Source: Aselliscus stoliczkanus (Eukaryota > Chordata > Mammalia > Chiroptera > Hipposideridae). Taken from it: a stretch of 64,000 nt of DNA. The DNA lies in the NCBI GenBank assembly GCA_033961575.1, contig CM066728.1:180845678-180909677 (forward strand), given 5' to 3'. The notes below the pieces were generated by a model, which did no database searches, was not told the DNA's origin, and was given only the letters and a program-made list of their open reading frames with translations. Shown here piece after piece: positions 21,907-33,054 of this stretch; position 1 is the first letter of the stretch, and every line of letters begins with the position of its first letter. The position numbers and the translations under genes are program-made.

Positions 21907-22321
21907 GGGCCGGCCCAGTGGCACATTGGTTAAGAATTGGCTTGGAACGCCAACACTGAGCAGCAGGGTTCCACTTCAGATCCCATATGAGGGCCAGTCA
22001 TGCTGTGTCCTCTACAGCTAAGATGGTGAACAACAGCTCAACCTAGAGCTGGGCTCCCTGTGAGTCGCCGGCAACCACGTAGGATGCAGCCCCTGATGCA
22101 GTGGGCTGCCGTGAGCTGCTATGAGAGGCCAGCGTGAGCTGCCGTGAGCCACCATGAGCGGCGGTCCAATGGCTGGCGACCGACTGCCTCACCCAGAAAG
22201 AGCGCAATGACAATACCAACATGGGCCAGTGAAGTGATGTCCTCCACAACTAGACTGAAGAACAAAAGGAGAGCAACCTGTCTGTTCCCCTCTCCGAATT
22301 CCCCAATTAAAAAAAAAAAAA
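21907..22321 (+). mobile_element. tRNA-derived SINE, long form
   Basis: The head is GGGCCGGCCCAGTGGCACATTGG. It has the 'CATATGAGGGCCAGTCATGCTGTGTCC' block, the long body and the tail 'CCCCAATTAAAAAAA'. It is inserted in the L1 around it. Open frames at 22043-22365 are inside it. Confidence 0.87.
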
Positions 22322-22504
22322 ATGAAAAGCTGCTCAATGTTACTCAGAAACATAAATCAAACTAGTAATATGGTAGCCACTTTTCACCGATAAGATTTGC
22401 AAAGAGCGTGGGGAAATGGTATTCTAATATATGCTCAATAAGAGTATAAATTTATGCAAACATTTTGGAGAGTGGAAAATATTGTTTTTTCAGATATAGT
22501 CAGA

Positions 22505-22800
22505 ACAATATCTCTTATCTCGCATGATAATTCCAGTGTGACTTAGACTATACCCATCAAAAGGTGTGGTCTGTGTGCCTCCTCTGGAATCTGGGCAGAA
22601 TTCTATGGTAGAAGCAGCGGTGTATAATTTTTGCAGCTGGGTCAGGAAAGATGATGCTGTGTCTACCTTGTTAGCTGGAATTCTTGCTTCCGAAGCCATC
22701 GGCCACCATATAAGCGGTCTGAGTGCGTTGAACCTGCCATCCTGTGAGAAAGCCCAAACTGGCTCACAAAGAGAGGCCACATGGAAATTGGCTATATATT
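22505..22800. repeat. Unidentified insert in L1, probable old repeat
   Basis: A less AT-rich block sits between two pieces of L1 3' sequence. Phrases such as 'tctgggcagaattctatggtagaagcagcggtg' and 'cgaagccatcggccaccatataagcggtctgagtgcg' feel like an old LTR or MER repeat, but I cannot name it. The small open frames here are not supported as genes. Confidence 0.4.
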
Positions 22801-22904
22801 ACAAAATTTAAATTTTCAAGCAACAGAATTGTTCCTTTAACTTTGTAAAACCACTGCTAGGAATTTGCCTATGAATATTCCTGCATAAGTGTATATATAC
22901 AGAA

Positions 22905-23127
22905 GGTGCCAAAAAATGTATACATATTTTAAGAAAGGTAAGCTGTATTAAAATTGTAATACTCAATATATACCAATAATAAAAGATGAATACATGTCAT
23001 GTTTGACTTCTGCAGTCACAAGAGGTACTTACAGTGGTTACCACCAGTGTCCAGACACTTCTTATTATGGTAAGCTACTGCTTGAGCAACGTTGACCAAA
23101 GTGTCCATGCGTATACATATTTTTGGC
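22905..23127. mobile_element. Mariner/Tc1-like non-autonomous DNA element
   Basis: Terminal inverted repeats: GCCAAAAAATGTATACAT at 22908-22925 and its imperfect reverse complement at 23110-23127 (ends TTTTTGGC). They bound about 220 bp set inside L1 sequence and flanked by TA-rich DNA. The internal blocks ('tattaaaattgtaatactcaatatataccaataataaaagatgaatac') match a mariner-type family as I recall it. No transposase frame survives. Confidence 0.65.
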
Positions 23128-23660
23128 CATATATATATATACAAACATATACGAATGTTTTTTCCAGTAATGTCATAGTAAAAAAGACAAATTAAATATC
23201 CATCGATAGGAAATTGCATACATAATATTATAGTACAGACCAAAATGGAATGTTACATTGCCATTAAAAAGGAAGCCAGCTGATATGGAACTATATCCAA
23301 TATATATTGAATGAAAATACAATAATGGATATGGTATTATCATTTGTTTTATAAATTAATAGAAATATACACATATGTATGTTGATACCTGCATACAAGT
23401 TTTTCCTCTGGTTATACTACTCACCTATTAATAGTAGTTACCCTAGGGAAGAATGCTGACAGGGGTGAGACTGCATCAAGGAAGAAAAATCTTTACTTTT
23501 TTGCTGTATACCTTTAGAATTGGTTGTACATGGATTTTTTTCCCCATGGTAAAAAGATACCTGGGAGACAGAATCATTTATTTTCATAATTTAATGCACA
23601 TTGTTTGTTTGAAAGAATTTAATAAATGTTAATAAATTTTTAACCTTCTTTTTGTTTTAT

Positions 23661-24469
23661 TCACATTTAAATATTTTTTCTATAATGAACATGTGTTACC
23701 TGTGTCATTAGAAAATAAAAAGTGCCCACTTATATTCAAAGCAGGGCAAAAAAATTGATCCTACAATGCAACTATGTAAAAAGGTATGTAGAGAAAAAAT
23801 TTTAAAAAAGAAATATGCCAACATTTTATTAGTGGTTATATTTGACTTCTGAAATTTAAGGCAGATAATTCCCGTTTTTCTTTGTGTGGTTTTCCAGTTT
23901 TCCACCAGTGAATATGTTCTTTTATTACAGTTAACCTGTCATGAAACCAAGAAGCCCAAGCCTGGTATTCTGCCTCTTATGTGGGCTTTATTTTCTCTGC
24001 CTTCTGACCTTTGCATGCCAGCTCTGAACAGAACCTCAGCCACTTCATGGGTTCCATAATAATGGGTTTTGGAAGAAGTAAAATAATCTCTCAGCTGTTC
24101 CACTTTCAAATGCCCAGTTATGTCAGTCGCTGAGTAATTCCTAATGGTTTCTTCTTTTTGAAAAGGATTCTTGGATTAGCCTGGAATCATCCATGGCTCA
24201 TAGCACAAAGGCCAATACAAAGAGTGACAGAGGTCAGTCAACCTAGAGATGGTCCATTACACTCAGGGGAGAACGGTGGTCCAAGAAGTGTGGTCACTGG
24301 GGCCTGGAGCTTGCTGTGCTAGGGTGACTTACAAACTCCTGTAGAGCTGACCTTCCCAGGTGTGACAAAGGGCCTGCTCATCATGCCCACATCTAGTGGC
24401 CTTTGATCCTCCATGCTGAGCATGTTCATAATCGGATGAAATAAAAATAATAGTGGTAGCATTAGTAGC
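23661..24469. other. Intergenic, no gene seen
   Basis: Nothing recognised on either strand. Confidence 0.55.
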
Positions 24470-24650
24470 AGTAGTAGTTTTCACCATATATTGAGTACTT
24501 ACTATGTGCCATTCTCTGAATAACCCTGATAGTAAACATTTGAAATGGCTTATTATCACCCCCATTTTACAGAGGAGGAGACTGAGGCTCAGAGAGGCTA
24601 AGTCACATGCCCAAGATACACAGCTAATATGATGAGTGAATTGCATCAAA
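24470..24650 (-). repeat. MIR SINE, ancient
   Basis: A clear antisense MIR: 'tattgagtacttactatgtgccattctc', 'cacccccattttacagaggaggagactgaggctcagagaggctaagtcacatgcccaag'. The open frame at 24329-24649 is its shadow. Confidence 0.88.
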
Positions 24651-24925
24651 CCTGTGCTCTTTCCTGTACACTACAGTTAAAATATAAAGTAGACTGTGGC
24701 CAGTGTCTTCAAATAAGTAGATGGTGCCAACCATGGTGGTGATGGTGACTCTCAAAGGAAAAAGGAATTGCAGCTGATGGGGAGGATAAGGAGACACTCA
24801 ATGCACTTAATGCAGATGGTGTGTCTAAAGAGGTGGTGTGATCACCACAGCAGGTGGCTGTGGTGAAGGTGAAAGGCATTCTCAGTGGGTGCTTTCTAAT
24901 ACAATGCAATTTACATAGGCAATTT

Positions 24926-24941
24926 AAAACTTTCTAGTAGC
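24926..24941 (+). repeat. SINE target duplication, left copy
   Basis: AAAACTTTCTAGTAGC is repeated exactly at 25058-25073. Confidence 0.92.
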
Positions 24942-24942
24942 A

Positions 24943-25057
24943 GGGCCAGCAGAGTGGTGTGGTGGTTAAGCGCTGGCTTGAAAAGCCAGCGGCCCTGGTT
25001 GGGTCCCACATATGAGAGCCAGTAACACTGCCCTTAAAAAAAAAAAAAGAAAAAGAA
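24943..25057 (+). mobile_element. tRNA-derived SINE, short form
   Basis: About 115 bp: the same head as the long SINEs (GTGGTTAAGCGCTGGCTTG, then a B-box-like GGTTGGGTCCC, then CACATATGAGAGCCAGTAACACTGCCCTT), passing straight into an A-rich tail with no long body. The 16-bp target duplication is perfect. Confidence 0.93.
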
Positions 25058-25073
25058 AAAACTTTCTAGTAGC

Positions 25074-26569
25074 CACATTAAACAAGTGAAAAGAAACAAG
25101 TGAAGTTAATTTTAATAGTATATTTTTAACATAACATATCCAAATATTATCATTTCAACATGTAATCATCATAACATTATTAATGAAGTAGTTACATTCT
25201 TTTTCATACTAAGTCTTCAAACTATGACCCACTTTTTACGTTCACAGTGCAGCTCAATTTGGATTATTCAAGTGCTCAGCAGCCCACATGTGCTTAATGT
25301 CTACCAGTAAATGGAGGGACTGGCATGAACAGAGCCAGGAGAATGATCAAGTTTGCAAGGAACAAATAGAAGGAACTTTAAAGTGTGGACAGAATAAGTG
25401 AAGTGTTAGGAGTCAGGGGACTGAAGGTAAAAAAAATCAGCTCAAGATGGATTGTGGAGGCTCTTGAATGCCAGAGTGCTGTGTTTGTACTTAATTCAAG
25501 AGGTCTTTGAGCAGAGAAGAGACTAGAGTTTTGCCCCAGGCAGAGGATGAAATAGGCAGAAATGTTGGAGGTGAACTGGAGCAGGGAGAAGCAGGGAGAA
25601 GTTCTGCCCAGAGGATTCCATGGAGTTTGAAAATAAAGTCCGTAGCTAGAGAATTTGAAGAAAGGGGATGGATGCAGAATAATACAAAGGGAATTCTTTT
25701 TTCAGCCTTCTTCCCTTTGTCCTCTTCCTAATTCCTGCTAGTGTGTTCATGAGGGGTTTCCTAATATTTCTCGTGCAGTGCTTTTATGAAGTTCCTCCTC
25801 CACCTCTTCTCCTGAGGACCTGGTGATAATCACAGCAGAAATCCACCTACGAATAGGTTAAACCTCTTCCTTTGTAAGACGCCATCTTTCATTCTGTTTC
25901 ATTTCCCCTAATTTATTAGAGTTTTATCACAGCAACCAGGAAAATGTATATAACCTTGTCTCTAGCAGGGAGATCTGTTTCTTAGCCCCGCCTGCATGGA
26001 TAAGGGTAATTTCCCCGGCCCTTTCCTGCCATCTTCTCCATTGTTATTGGAAGTCATTTTTCACTTCACCCTCTGTGGAAAGTGTTTCTTCACGCATTCT
26101 CTCCTACCCTCTTTCTGTGGTACAGAGAACTACTTCCAGTCCCTGTTCCAGTTTCGTCTGGTTAATGAGGCTTTTTTCAGAGAGGCAGAGTGACATTTAG
26201 AAAGTAAAACTTGAATGGCATTTCCAGCCATTTGAAATCATCATTTGAATTTGGAGTTGCTTTGCTATAAACTTGACAGACAGAAAGAAGTTCTTTCTCC
26301 TATTTTTATAATGTGATTATCTATGCAAGACAATCATGTATCTAGGAATCAAAATTACAGTTGTCTTCTTCTCATCTCTTCAACTATTTTTCTCAAGGAA
26401 ATGAGCCTTATAAAAATGATAAATTAAACAAGATAAAGAGTTATTATGAAGTTCATAAACTGTGGCAAAACAGAAATTAAGCCAAAAAACAATCTTTCAG
26501 AGATATCTAGAGAAGGGCAGTAAAGTCTATATTAAGAGAGTATTTTGATACATAAAAGGGAGAATTCCC
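25074..26569. other. Intergenic, no gene seen
   Basis: No gene or clearly identified repeat was found. The frame at 25507-25731 is unrecognised. Confidence 0.55.
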
Positions 26570-27600
26570 CATTCCATCTTTTGAAAACACAAAGATTATA
26601 TAATACACATAGAAAATCATGCAGAAATCTTAAGTATACAGCTCAACAAATTATTATAAAATAAAAACTTCTGCACACCTTTGAAACCACAAACTAAGTG
26701 AAGACTCAAACACCCGTGTTTCTCTGAAAATAAGACCTAACTGGAAAATAAGCCCTAGCATGATTTTTCAGGATGCTTGAAATATAAACCCTACCCGAAA
26801 CATAAGCCCCAGCCAAGATCGTCAGCCAGACATGACTGTTTGAATAAATGTAGATTTTTGTAAATGAATAAATGTAGATTGTTGGAGCAAACCTTAATAC
26901 AAGACCCGGTCTTATTTTTGAGGAAACATGGTACCAACCAACAAACAGAAACGTCCCCCTTGTCCTCTCCCAAACATTATCCCTCTCTTCTTCCCCATCA
27001 GAACTCTCTCCCCCACACCATTACTGCCTTTTAACACCCTGTATTCTGCCTGTTTTTGAACTTGGTCTATACCACGTCTTGCACTCAATAGTATACCTCT
27101 GAGATTCATCTATGTTGTTGTTGTTATAGTTCATTAATTTGCATGAATGTTACATATCCATTTAGAAATGCCACAATGTTTTACCCTTTCCACTACCGAT
27201 GAACATTTGGGCATGGATTTGTTTTGTCCTAATTAATTCTGTTATGAAAACCCTTGCATGTATCTTGGTGTCCATTTGTACTTACTTCTGTTGGACATAT
27301 GCCTAGCATGAAGTAACTGGGTCAGAGAATATGCATGTATTCAGCTTTAGTAGATAATATCCAACAAATTTCCCAAATATTTGTACCAATGTGCATTTTC
27401 ATTATTAATGTATATGAGTTACAGTTGCCTCACATTCTTGTTAACACTTGGTATTACCAGTTTTTTTAATTTTAGCCATTTTAGTGGCATATAGTGATAT
27501 CTCAATATAGTTTTAATTTGTATCACCTAATTATTAATAAGTTCAACACATTTTTATATGTTTATTGGTCATTTAGATATTTTACTTGTGAGAAGCCTGT
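26570..27600 (-). mobile_element. L1 fragment, old, split by a DNA element
   Basis: Antisense L1-like sequence: 'aatagtatacctctgagattcatctatgttgttg', 'catatccatttagaaatgccac', 'atgcctagcatgaagtaactgggtcagagaatatgcatg', 'ttgtatcacctaattattaataag'. The inverted-repeat element at 26,717-26,928 lies within it. Confidence 0.6.
26717..26928. mobile_element. Inverted-repeat DNA element, MITE-like
   Basis: The 21-bp ends TGTTTCTCTGAAAATAAGACC (26717-26737) and the near reverse complement at 26908-26928 (ending GAGGAAACA) bracket 212 bp. Internal 'AATAAGCCC/ATAAACCC/CATAAGCCC' repeats and a doubled 'AAATGTAGATT' (about 26,848-26,882) are visible. There is no coding capacity. The ends match a DNA transposon family that I remember but cannot name with certainty. 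Target duplication is not clear. Confidence 0.7.
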
Positions 27601-27990
27601 TCAAATTTCTTACTGTCTCAGATTTATTTTCATTACTTACAGATGACATAATTGTGTACACATTAAATACAAAAAAAATCTATAGATAAACTTTAGAATT
27701 AAAAAATAAACAACAAGGTCACTGAACACAAGATCAATATTAAAAATTAATCACCTCTTTTTAAACTAGCAAAACAAAATTGTAAATGACATTTTTAAAA
27801 TGATATCATTGACAATAACATAGAAAATCTACTACTCAGAAATTGCCACAGCCAAGAGAAGCCTAAGGAGACGTGAAAATTAAATACAATGTGGCATTCT
27901 GAATTAGATTCCAGAACAAAAAAAGAACATTAGGTAAAAACTAATGAAATCTGAATAAAATATGGACTTTAGGTTTTTTTAAATAGGGTT
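27601..27990 (+). mobile_element. L1 fragment, old
   Basis: Sense ORF2-end-like sequence: 'acagatgacataattgtgtacacattaaatacaaaaaaaatc', 'cacaagatcaatattaaaaattaatca', then a separate 3'-type block 'aattagattccagaacaaaaaaagaacattaggtaaaaactaatgaaatctgaataaaatatggactttag'. Confidence 0.6.
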
Positions 27991-28046
27991 AACAGGGCAA
28001 ATTATCTTCATCTTTTTCTTGGCCTCCAGATACAAGTTATAATTAA

Positions 28047-28194
28047 TTTTTTTTTTTTTTAAGCTGAGCCATCCTGCCACCTGTTGGTAGCTCAGCAGCA
28101 GATCAATTCAGGCCGGGCATCAAACTGCTGCTGCTCAGAGCTCAGCTCGCACTCTTGAGCAAGCTCTTAACCAACTGAGCCACTTGGCCAGCCC
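28047..28194 (-). mobile_element. tRNA-derived SINE, monomer of the dimeric family
   Basis: On the minus strand: GGGGCTGGCCAAGTGGCTCAGTTGGTTAAGAGCTTGCTC, then 'GAGCTCTGAGCAGCAGCAGTTTGATGCCC', then 'CAACAGGTGGCAGGATGGCTCAGCTT' and an A-rich tail. Short TATAATTA flanks (about 28,036-28,043 and 28,196-28,203) look like the target duplication. Confidence 0.8.
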
Positions 28195-28864
28195 CTATAA
28201 TTAAATTTTTGATTCAAATAACATGGCCAAAAACCATTGCAAAATATAACGTAGGGTTTTTTCCCTACATAAAATGAGACTGATTTTTTTCACCTTGATC
28301 ACCAATGAAGGTTAAGCAACTTCTCCCATTTGTTCTTTTTGTAAGTGAGCAAGTGACATGTAAGCATGTGGTGGGCTGGTAATCATCAATAAGAATGGAA
28401 ATCAAACTCTGCAATAGGAGGCTGCCAAGGCCAGCCTTCTTCTGAGAAACACACATTCATGTACTGAATAAATATTTAGTTAGCAAATATTTATTAATCA
28501 TATCACAAGGAAAAGTGGTGAATCTTGCCATTTTATTGGGCTATTTTTAAAAGGTCTTTCAATAAGGCATTGGCTTGATTGGATGTCTTGCTCATTCTTT
28601 CTGAGGTTTATTCCAACATATTTTATGGTTTATTATTGTTGTTGCAATTGTGAACACAGTAACATTTTTCATTACATTTTCTAATAACTTCTCATTACAT
28701 TTTCATAGATATATATATCTACACACACATATATGAAAATTACCAATTTTGGTTTCTGTGTCTGTCCAACTTTGCAAATACTATATTTAAAAGCTTTTGA
28801 TTCATTTGTCAGATCTTTAGATAAACAAACACTGTATGCAAGTAAAAAAATTAAAGGACTGAAA
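28195..28864. other. Intergenic, no gene seen
   Basis: AT-rich; nothing supported. Confidence 0.55.
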
Positions 28865-29600
28865 ATACAAGTGTGATGACAACATGGAGCAATAAGGACT
28901 CTTACCTACTGCTGTAGGGTATGTAAATTTGTACAACTACTTTGGAAAACATTATGGTATTATTTAGCAAAGCTGAAAATATGCATAGCCTATGACCCAG
29001 TAAGTCCACTCTTAACTATTACCCTGGGGGAAAAAAACACGTAGATATGCATCAGGATATATGTACAAGAATATTTATAGAAGCACCATTCATAATAGTC
29101 TCAAACTAGAAAAAGCCCAAATATCCCTTAAAAGTTGTATGGGATAAATATATTGTAGTTTATGCATATAGTAGGATCATAAATAACAATAAAAATGAAG
29201 AACTTCAACTATAAGTACAAACGGGGGGAAATCGCACAAACATAATGCTAGTGAAAGAAACTAAACTCAAAAGAATACATATTTCGTTTATATAAAGTTG
29301 AAAAACAGGCGAAAACTAGACTGTATAATTCAGTAAAATTATAAAGAAAAGTGAGGAAGTGATCACCATAAAATTCAGGATAGAGGTTATATCTAGTGAG
29401 GAGGGATGGAGTTATGTCTAAGAAAGGGCACACAGGATGGTGATTGGTGGGGAGGCTTCCAAAATGTTGCAAAATTTGATTGTTCTTATTGGTTGGTGAT
29501 TGCATAAGTATTGCTTTAATTATTCATTAAAATTTATACTTACATTTTGTGCACTTTTGTGTATGATTGTTATATTTGACAATAAAAGATTAGTAAACAA
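28865..29600 (+). mobile_element. L1 3' end, old
   Basis: Sense L1: 'aactactttggaaaacattatggtattatttagcaaagctgaaaatatgcatagcctatgacccag', 'gatatatgtacaagaatatttatagaagcaccattcataatagtc', 'ttgtgcacttttgtgtatgattgttatatttgacaataaaag'. The order is that of an L1 3' region. Confidence 0.8.
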
Positions 29601-29831
29601 GAATCAAAGCTGTGCTGAAACATATATTTTTACTATTATCTAAATCTTTTAGCTGATCACTCTGAACAGTATCAACCACAAGAGTATAATATTTCCCCAT
29701 ACTTCTTAGTTTTCTAAATTATAATGAAAATGAGAAGAATTGGAGAATATGCAGAAGAACAAAAATTCAAGCCTACTGTGGGCAGTGAGCATCCCTTCAA
29801 CCTCTTATGATGATGATGTATACGAGTGACT

Positions 29832-30297
29832 CTCAAAATGTGATCTGAGGACTCTGGAGTTTCCAGGCACTCTTAAGGGTATTCAAGGTCTTCTATTTTT
29901 CCAACTACATATCTATGTGAGACTGGATTTTCTTTAAAGAATTAAAACAAAACAATATATCAAAACAGATCGAACTCAGAGCAGGTATGAGAACCCAGTT
30001 GTATCCTATTAATAGCCAGCCATTAAAGAGATTTGCAAAACTTTAAAACACTTTCATTAACTTTTTTTGTGTTGGAAACTACAGTTATTTTTCATAAAAA
30101 TATGTTTTTATGTTAACATAAAGAGGGTTTTTTGGTTTTCTTAAAAAGAATAAATATTTAAAACATTTTCAGTTTTAATTTATAACACGGTAAATATCAA
30201 CAAATATAGCCCACATAAATACAATTTCTTTGGGGTCTCAATCATTTTTTGAGTGTATCAGTGGATCCTGAGACCAAAACATTTGAGAACTGCTGCT
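29832..30297. mobile_element. hAT/Charlie-like non-autonomous element
   Basis: The ends resemble each other inverted: 'CTCAAAATGTGATCTGAGGA' at the left, and 'CCTGAGACCAAAACATTTGAGAACTGCTG' at the right, whose reverse complement starts CAGCAGTTCTCAAATG. The inside ('attaaagagatttgcaaaactttaaaacactttc', 'ggtaaatatcaacaaatatagcccacataaat', 'tctttggggtctcaatcat') is a common old mammalian repeat as I recall it. A second, partial copy is at 47,690-47,870. Confidence 0.6.
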
Positions 30298-31292
30298 GTT
30301 GATAGTATTTACAATTACCTATTTGGGTGGTTAATTGAGGATGAGTATTATAGATTTATAATAACATTAATTTTTTTCTTCATTGCTCACGGAAAATCCT
30401 GACTTTGGATATCAACTGTGGTGTGAGATTCCACTTGGAGTAAAGCTCATTTGAAAAAGGAAGGAGATGCGAGGTAATGAGGACACAGGAAATGAGGAAG
30501 AGCTTTGTTCAAAAACAATACTCTCCCCCAATAATAAAATGAGTGGCAATCTCACTAGGAGTTCTCATTTCACTGGAGAAATTTTGCTCAGCAACCTACA
30601 GTTTCTGTGAAACTTCAGAGCCTCAATGGAAAAGCTAATATTAGGATGAGGGAATAGTCTGTCTCCCCAGTTTTTTACCTGCTGCCCCACTCTCACCCTC
30701 ACTCCATGCCCAAACTGATTCTGCCTAGGCTGGGGATTCCCTGAAACCCCCAGCCAACAGCTGGAGAGGTAGGGACTCCATCTGTAGGCCTCCTGCCTGG
30801 TATGAAGAGGCAGCATATGCAGCTGAGATCTAAGTGCCACTACTTTCATACTCCTCTTTCTTCCTTGTCCCTTTCCCTGGATATCTAGCCACAGGCCTTT
30901 GACTAGACTCATGCCTCAGTTTCTCTCCTGATTACCTCAGCTGGGACTAGGCCACTTCACTGGGGGCCCAGACTAACTTGCTAACTGCACCCATCCTCCA
31001 ATATGCATATACAACCAGAGGGTGCTACACTCTTCATCCCCTGCCACACTCCTGTCAACAGGTTAGTAATGGCCCAGGGACACATAGGGGCTGCCTACCC
31101 ACTGTCTCCCACTATTTGCTGCCAGAACTCCCTCTGCTGCTAGTAACTCCAGGTTGGCTCTCTCAGATATAGATGTCAATCTGCACCACGCCTGGGTTTA
31201 CTTTTTCCTTCAGATACCAGGCAGTTCTCTGAGCTGGCCATATTTAATTCTCACAAGCACTCTTAGTGGTGGATTGAGCCAGCCCTAGGGTT
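30298..31292. other. Intergenic, no gene seen
   Basis: No gene was found. The 115-codon minus-strand frame at 30565-30912 is unrecognised and has no supporting context. Confidence 0.5.
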
Positions 31293-31298
31293 GAGAAG
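31293..31298 (+). repeat. Solo LTR target duplication, left copy
   Basis: GAGAAG is repeated at 31773-31778. Confidence 0.8.
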
Positions 31299-31772
31299 TA
31301 CGGGGGACCAGCCCCCACTGACCAGGGTTCGAGAAGGTGGACACGGCGTCGGCGGTTAATGAAAGATAGAAACTGTTTGTTGCAGTAAAGACAGAAAATG
31401 GAGAGATCGAATCTCCAGTTTATTTGTTGCAGGCTTTATATACATTTTTTAGGTAGGAGGTACATGCAAGGGTACGTGTAGGAAAAATATGCATTACCTC
31501 AGTGAAAAGTAGATCATTAACTGTTTACTGATAGTCTAAAGGTCAGTGAAACCTTGGTTAGTTTCTTAAGCCGTTTTCTTCCATTAACCCAGATAGCCAT
31601 CTTTCTTTTGTGTCCCAAGGATCCGGCCATCCTCACCACATGCCTTAGTAAATAGTAAGCACTCCAGGTGCAGCAAGGAAACAATAGGAGCAGATAAACA
31701 AGTTTATGATTCACCAAGCCCACTAAAGTCAGCCTGCATGCCCCTCGATATTGGGCTACACGGCCCTCAACA
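31299..31772 (-). mobile_element. Solo LTR, probably class II (betaretrovirus-like)
   Basis: A 474-bp unit reads TGTTGAGGGCC at its minus-strand start and CCCCCGTA at its end, that is TG...TA where TG...CA would be usual. Inside are a TATA-like GTATATAAAG (about 31,434-31,443) and an AATAAA (31419-31424), correctly ordered for promoter then poly(A) signal. It is flanked by an exact 6-bp GAGAAG duplication, the length typical of betaretrovirus-like integration. No internal provirus remains, so it formed by LTR-LTR recombination. The small frame at 31517-31723 lies inside it. Confidence 0.8.
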
Positions 31773-31778
31773 GAGAAG
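31773..31778 (+). repeat. Solo LTR target duplication, right copy
   Basis: Partner of 31293-31298. Confidence 0.8.
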
Positions 31779-32950
31779 AATTAAATGGACAACACATTTA
31801 CAGCAGCTGCTGAGTAAGCTTGAGCTCCCTCCCCTCTGCTAATACAGAGACATGTCTTATTGTCTGTTTTCTGTGAGGATTTCCTGTCTCCAAAGCAGTT
31901 CCTGAATCTTTAAAGTGAAACAGCCCACAGCAAAACTTACATAATTAAAACATACAACTATATTTAGTTTTATTTCATCATCAGGGACTGTATATCCTAC
32001 TGGGGGATGTGAAAAATAGCAATGAGATGATGCAGCAAGTGAAAAGGAAACAAAAGGCAAGTTGTCAAACTGGATTTGAAGAATGAGGCTAGGATTCCCC
32101 TTCTGACACTGAATCTTCAGAGCAGAGGATCCTTCTGGCTGCCTGCAAGAAGCCTGTGTCATTCTGGTGGGAAGTTTTCACTACTTAGTAAAATACATTT
32201 AGTTCCAATTTTACAGGGCATGGGGAAATATGACACTAATTAATTCATTTTGCAAGGCATTTATAACCTGGTTAACAAAATCAGAAGAGAAAAATCATGG
32301 GACATTCTTACTTATAAACAGGAAGATAAAAATACCATGTTAAATATTAGAAAATCAAACCCAAAGGTGTATTACAAATAAAATACTGGAATTTATCCAG
32401 GACATTATGATAAATCAAGATTTAAAAAATCTGTTCTTGGAATTCACTACATTAGTAATTAACAAGGAGAAAAACTGAACATTAAGCTCAATAGGTGCTC
32501 CAAACCCCAGCATTAATTAAAGAGCTACACTTTAGCCTACTGAAGCTTAAAGAAAGAGTTTAAAGCTGACCGATGTTATTGTATCAATCAGGAATGCTTT
32601 CTATTGTAAAAAACAACTCAGTTAATAGAGGCTAAAATAATGAAGGCAAATGCTTATCTCAATTTGGAAGTGTGTAAGGTGATGGTTGCAGGGTGGCAGC
32701 TCTGCAGCTTAAAGCTGTGAATGTGCTGAACTTGCATTTCTGTGACTCTATTCATCTTTTACTCATGGTAACAGGGCAGGTATTATACACCAACCCTAAG
32801 CATCAAACACATACAAGAGCATCCCAAACCGGAAGAGAGGAATAAGAGATGAATTCTTTCTAGAAGTCCCCAGTAGATTTCCCCAAATCTCATTGGGTAG
32901 AACTGTGTCACATGACTATGTCTGCCTTATATTTGTCTCTCCCTACCCAT
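31779..32950. other. Intergenic, no gene seen
   Basis: No gene was found. The minus-strand frame at 31857-32162 is unrecognised. A possible old repeat lies at about 32,570-32,900. Confidence 0.5.
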
Positions 32951-33040
32951 TTTTTTTTTTTTTTGAGGGCAGTGCCACTGGCCCTCATATGTGGGACCCT
33001 TCCCAAGCCAGCGCTTAACCACCGCGCCACTCGGCCGGCC
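32951..33040 (-). mobile_element. tRNA-derived SINE, short form
   Basis: On the minus strand it starts GGCCGGCCGAGTGGCGCGGTGGTTAAGCGCTGGCTTGGG and ends CACATATGAGGGCCAGTGGCACTGCCCTC plus an A-run. It carries a deletion of the B-box region. It is flanked by CCCTACCCAT (32941-32950) and CCCTACCCAC (33041-33050). Confidence 0.88.
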
Positions 33041-33054
33041 CCCTACCCACTTTT
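33041..33054 (+). repeat. HAL1-like element target duplication, left copy
   Basis: CCCTACCCACTTTT recurs exactly at 35774-35787. Confidence 0.88.

Larger units (their letters stand above)
20275..23660 (+). mobile_element. L1, old, multiply interrupted
   Basis: A sense L1 series. There is a 5' UTR-like start at about 20,275 ('gggaagatggggcagtgg'). A degraded internal region follows, with ORF2-like blocks at about 21,460-21,900 and 22,325-22,500 ('aaagctgctcaatgttactcagaaacataaatcaaac'). The 3' region lies at about 22,800-22,900 and 23,130-23,660 ('ggaatgttacattgccattaaaaaggaagccagc', 'ttgtacatgg'). It is interrupted by a SINE (21,907-22,321), an unidentified segment (22,505-22,800) and a mariner-like element (22,905-23,127). 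The 5' UTR assignment is the weakest part. Confidence 0.55.
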
